The translations under genes and the position numbers were made by a program. Below the pieces are notes generated by a model. It made no database searches and was not told where the DNA came from. It saw only the letters and a list, made by a program, of their open reading frames with translations. Below, one piece after another: positions 58,370 to 64,000 of a stretch of DNA of 64,000 nucleotides (the stretch's first letter is position 1; each line of letters begins with the position of its first letter). This DNA comes from Pseudolabrys sp. (GTDB lineage: Bacteria > Pseudomonadota > Alphaproteobacteria > Rhizobiales > Xanthobacteraceae), in the NCBI GenBank assembly GCA_030655215.1, contig JAURVZ010000035.1, forward strand, positions 62,001-126,000, read 5' to 3'.

Positions 58370-60661
58370 CTACGCCGCCGTCGACTTCCGCGCCTGCTGG
58401 ATCAGCGACCAGATCTTGTGCGGCGTTGCCGGCATGTCGATGTGGCGGATGCCGAAGCTGCGGTCGAGCGCGTCGATGACGGCATGGATCACCGCCGGAC
58501 ATGAACCGATGGCGCCGGCCTCGCCCGCGCCTTTGACGCCGAGCGGGTTGTTCTTGCACGGCGTATTGCGCGTCTCGAACACGAAGGACGGCGAGTCGGA
58601 CGCATGAGGCATGGCGTAATCCATGAAGCTGGCGCTCAAGAGCTGACCCGATGACACGTCATAGACCGTGTCCTCCATCAAAGCCTGGCCGATGCCCTGC
58701 ACCAGCCCGCCATGCACCTGCCCGGCCAGCAGCAGCGGATTGAGCGTGGCGCCGAAATCGTCGACAACGACATATTTGATGATTTCCGTGTTGCCGGTTT
58801 CCGGATCGATCTCGATCTCGGCGATATGCGTGCCGTTTGGGAAGGTCGGCAGGTCGGTGGAGAAATCCTTCGACGCCGACAAGATCTCCGGCGTCGCCTT
58901 CGGATGCGACGCGAGATCGGCGAAGGAGATCGCTTTGTCGGTGCCGACCACCTTGATGGCGCCGTCGGCGATTTCGAGATCGCCGGCGGAGGCCTCCAGC
59001 GCATCGGCGGCGAGATCCTTGAGCTGCTCGGCCAGCGTGGTAGTAGCCCGGTCGACCGACACACCACCAACGGGGATCGAGCTCGAGCCGCCAGTGCCGG
59101 CGCCGGTCTTGATCTTGTCAGTATCGCCCTGGATGACGCGCACGCGCTCCGGCGGCAGATCGAGCCGCTCGGCAACAAGCTGCGCGTAGGACGTCTGGTG
59201 GCCCTGCCCGGTCGATTGCGAGCCGATCAGCACGGTGACGCCGCCATCGCGGTCGAGCGCGACATGCGCCGTCTCCGGACCGTTGGCGCCGCAGGCTTCG
59301 ACATAACTGGCCAGCCCAATGCCGAGCAGCTTGCCGGCGCGCTTCGACGCGGTGGCGCGCTTGGCAAAGCCCGGCCAGCCGATCAGCTCCTGCGCCCGCG
59401 CCATGGTGCCGGCGAAGTCGCCCGAGTCGTACGTCTTGCCGGTCGGCGTCGTATACGGCAGCGCCTTCGGCTTGATCAGGTTCTTGCGGCGAACAGCGTC
59501 CTGCGTCATGCCGAGCTCGCGCGCCGCCGTGTCGACCGCGCGCTCGATCAGATAGGACGCCTCGGGGCGGCCGGCGCCGCGATAGGCATCGACCGGCACG
59601 GTGTTCGTGTAAGCCGCGCGCAAGCGCACATGGCAGACCGGAATATCATAAGTGCCAGTCGCCATGCCGACGCCGAGCCACGGAATATACGGCCCGTAGC
59701 ACGAGAGGTACGCGCCCATGTCAGCGACGATGTCGATATCGAGGGCGAGGAATTTGCCTTTGTCATCGATGGCGAGCGTCGCGGTCGAGATATTGTCGCG
59801 GCCATGACTGTCGCCGAGGAAATGCTCGCTGCGGTCAGCGATCCAGCGCACCGGCTTCTTTGTCTTCTCCGCCGCCACCGCGGCTAAAGCGTATTCGCGA
59901 TAGGGAAACAGCTTGGTGCCGAAGCCGCCACCGACATCGGGCGTGATGACGCGCATCTTGTCGAGCGGCAGCTTGAGCACGTCGCCGCAAATAATATCGC
60001 GGATGATATGCGAACCCTGGCTGCCGAGCGTCAGCGTGTAGCGCTCGCCGTCATATTCGGCGATGACGCCGCGCGTATCCATGTAATTGGTGACAAGGCG
60101 CTGGTTGATGATGGTGGTTGAAACCGTCCGCGCGGCGCCTGCGAAAGCCTGCTTCGTCGCGGCTTCGTCACCCAAGGTCGTTTCAAAAGACAGATTAGGA
60201 CGGTCGGGCCAGACCTGCGGCGCGCCAGGCTCGAGCGCGGCAATGGCGCCAATGACATGCGGCAGCGGCTCGTAGTCGACACTGATCGCCTCGGCGGCAT
60301 CCTTGGCCTGCGCCAAGGTATCCGCCACGACGAAAGCCATGGCGTCGCCGACATGGCGCACAACGTCGAGCGCCAGGATCGGGTAATGCGGCACCTTGAT
60401 GTCGACGCCCTCAAGCACGCCCGGCGTCGGCAGTGGACCCAGTTCGGCGGTGTCCTTGCCGGTCAGCACCAGCCGCACGCCCTTCATCGCCTTCACGGCG
60501 GTCAGGTCACCTAGGGTGAAATTGGCGTGCGCATGGGTCGAGCGCAGCACCACCGCGTGCAACGTATTGTCCGGCCAGACATCGGCAACGTAACGCCCGG
60601 CGCCGCGCAGCAGCGGGTCGTCTTCCTTGCGGGTCAGCGGCTGACCGAAACCGAATTTCAT
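58370..60661 (-). CDS. molybdopterin-binding subunit of xanthine dehydrogenase-family enzyme
   Basis: The 763-residue protein begins MKFGFGQPLTRKEDDPLLRG at ATG 60661. Mo-cofactor and active-site segments are DVGGGFGTKLFPYREYALAA, AYRGAGRPEASYLIERAVD (the AYRGAGR form typical of form II/CoxL-like subunits) and the catalytic Glu in VKGAGEAGAIGS near the C-terminus. It should hydroxylate or dehydrogenate an aldehyde or N-heterocycle. No 2Fe-2S or FAD subunit gene is adjacent; cytochrome genes follow instead. The frame could be opened further upstream, but that part reads RND coding in another frame. Confidence 0.9.
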   Translation of the reverse strand: MKFGFGQPLTRKEDDPLLRGAGRYVADVWPDNTLHAVVLRSTHAHANFTLGDLTAVKAMKGVRLVLTGKDTAELGPLPTPGVLEGVDIKVPHYPILALDVVRHVGDAMAFVVADTLAQAKDAAEAISVDYEPLPHVIGAIAALEPGAPQVWPDRPNLSFETTLGDEAATKQAFAGAARTVSTTIINQRLVTNYMDTRGVIAEYDGERYTLTLGSQGSHIIRDIICGDVLKLPLDKMRVITPDVGGGFGTKLFPYREYALAAVAAEKTKKPVRWIADRSEHFLGDSHGRDNISTATLAIDDKGKFLALDIDIVADMGAYLSCYGPYIPWLGVGMATGTYDIPVCHVRLRAAYTNTVPVDAYRGAGRPEASYLIERAVDTAARELGMTQDAVRRKNLIKPKALPYTTPTGKTYDSGDFAGTMARAQELIGWPGFAKRATASKRAGKLLGIGLASYVEACGANGPETAHVALDRDGGVTVLIGSQSTGQGHQTSYAQLVAERLDLPPERVRVIQGDTDKIKTGAGTGGSSSIPVGGVSVDRATTTLAEQLKDLAADALEASAGDLEIADGAIKVVGTDKAISFADLASHPKATPEILSASKDFSTDLPTFPNGTHIAEIEIDPETGNTEIIKYVVVDDFGATLNPLLLAGQVHGGLVQGIGQALMEDTVYDVSSGQLLSASFMDYAMPHASDSPSFVFETRNTPCKNNPLGVKGAGEAGAIGSCPAVIHAVIDALDRSFGIRHIDMPATPHKIWSLIQQARKSTAA

Positions 60662-60696
60662 TCCTGCCACAGCGCTTCTCCTGTCGAACGCGTCTT

Positions 60697-63855
<3,159 letters not shown>

Positions 63856-63861
63856 GAGGCG

Positions 63862-64000
63862 TTACTTCGCTGGCGCGGCGGGCGGCGGCGCGCCAGCAGC
63901 CTGCGGCGTCACCTTCTGGCCGGCGCGCACGCGCGCCATGCCGTTGACGATGACCTTGTCTTCCGGCACCAGGCCGGTCTTGATGACGCGCAGATCGCCG
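63862..64000 (-). CDS. RND periplasmic adaptor subunit (5' end outside window)
   Basis: Only the last 45 codons are in the window, ending with TAA at 63864-63862. They read GDLRVIKTGLVPEDKVIVNG, MARVRAGQKVTPQ and a Pro/Ala tail, which is the typical C-terminus of AcrA/MexA-type membrane-fusion proteins. It is immediately upstream of the AcrB-like gene on the same strand. Confidence 0.9.
   Translation of the reverse strand, partial: GDLRVIKTGLVPEDKVIVNGMARVRAGQKVTPQAAGAPPPAAPAK

Overview
The window looks like chromosome of a high-G+C alphaproteobacterium of the order Hyphomicrobiales (Bradyrhizobiaceae/Xanthobacteraceae-like). The grounds are a growth-pole-ring (GPR/RgsE-type) giant protein, two sites of the CtrA form TTAA-N7-TTAA, Bug-type solute binding, an MlaEFD operon with a STAS-fused permease, gene-transfer-agent-like terminase genes, and intergenic palindromes typical of this group. 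I see no rRNA, tRNA, CRISPR array or transposase. The genus cannot be fixed from sequence alone.

Layout. 1-9 kb: an FAD oxidoreductase running off the left edge, SixA, and two paralogous coiled-coil (possibly crescentin-like) genes separated by small envelope proteins and a methyltransferase. 9-12 kb: ChaB, a 24-codon ORF with a full-length Shine-Dalgarno, a low-complexity secreted protein, HicAB, and a VWA protein. 12-19 kb: a FemAB/CelD-type acyltransferase, a Bug binding protein, a tandem pair of polytopic membrane proteins coupled to an alpha/beta hydrolase, a ferredoxin and a lone Hpt protein. 19-27 kb: the 1508-residue GPR/RgsE-like protein and mlaEFD. 27-40 kb: dipeptide epimerase, MFS transporter, threonine dehydratase, a PlcP-Agt-like lipid-remodelling pair, an atypical SDR, a FadL-type porin, an FAH-family hydrolase, DoxX and several micro-ORFs.

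40-51 kb is the accessory zone. It holds an A+T-richer HEPN/ApeA-like gene bracketed by repeats, an S8 serine-protease autotransporter lying between a terminase and a relic copy of that terminase's 3' end, a small-terminase-like gene carrying palindromic repeats translated in frame, and an arylsulfatase with its middle deleted. 51-64 kb returns to ordinary genes: PilZ, an Omp25/31-type porin behind a CtrA-type site, a TPP-riboswitch-controlled thiMED salvage operon, a stand-alone AsnC ligand-binding domain, a DMT exporter, a molybdenum hydroxylase followed by two c-type cytochromes, and an RND efflux pump whose adaptor runs off the right edge.

Functionally the window is weighted toward envelope and polar-growth biology (GPR, coiled-coil filament candidates, Mla transport, lipid remodelling, porins). 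The main candidates for something new are the HEPN defence-like gene, the in-frame palindromic insertions in the small-terminase gene, the micro-ORF with the extended Shine-Dalgarno, and the paired coiled-coil proteins. Starts were chosen by ATG position, ribosome-binding sites and family N-termini, so several differ from the longest possible frame.
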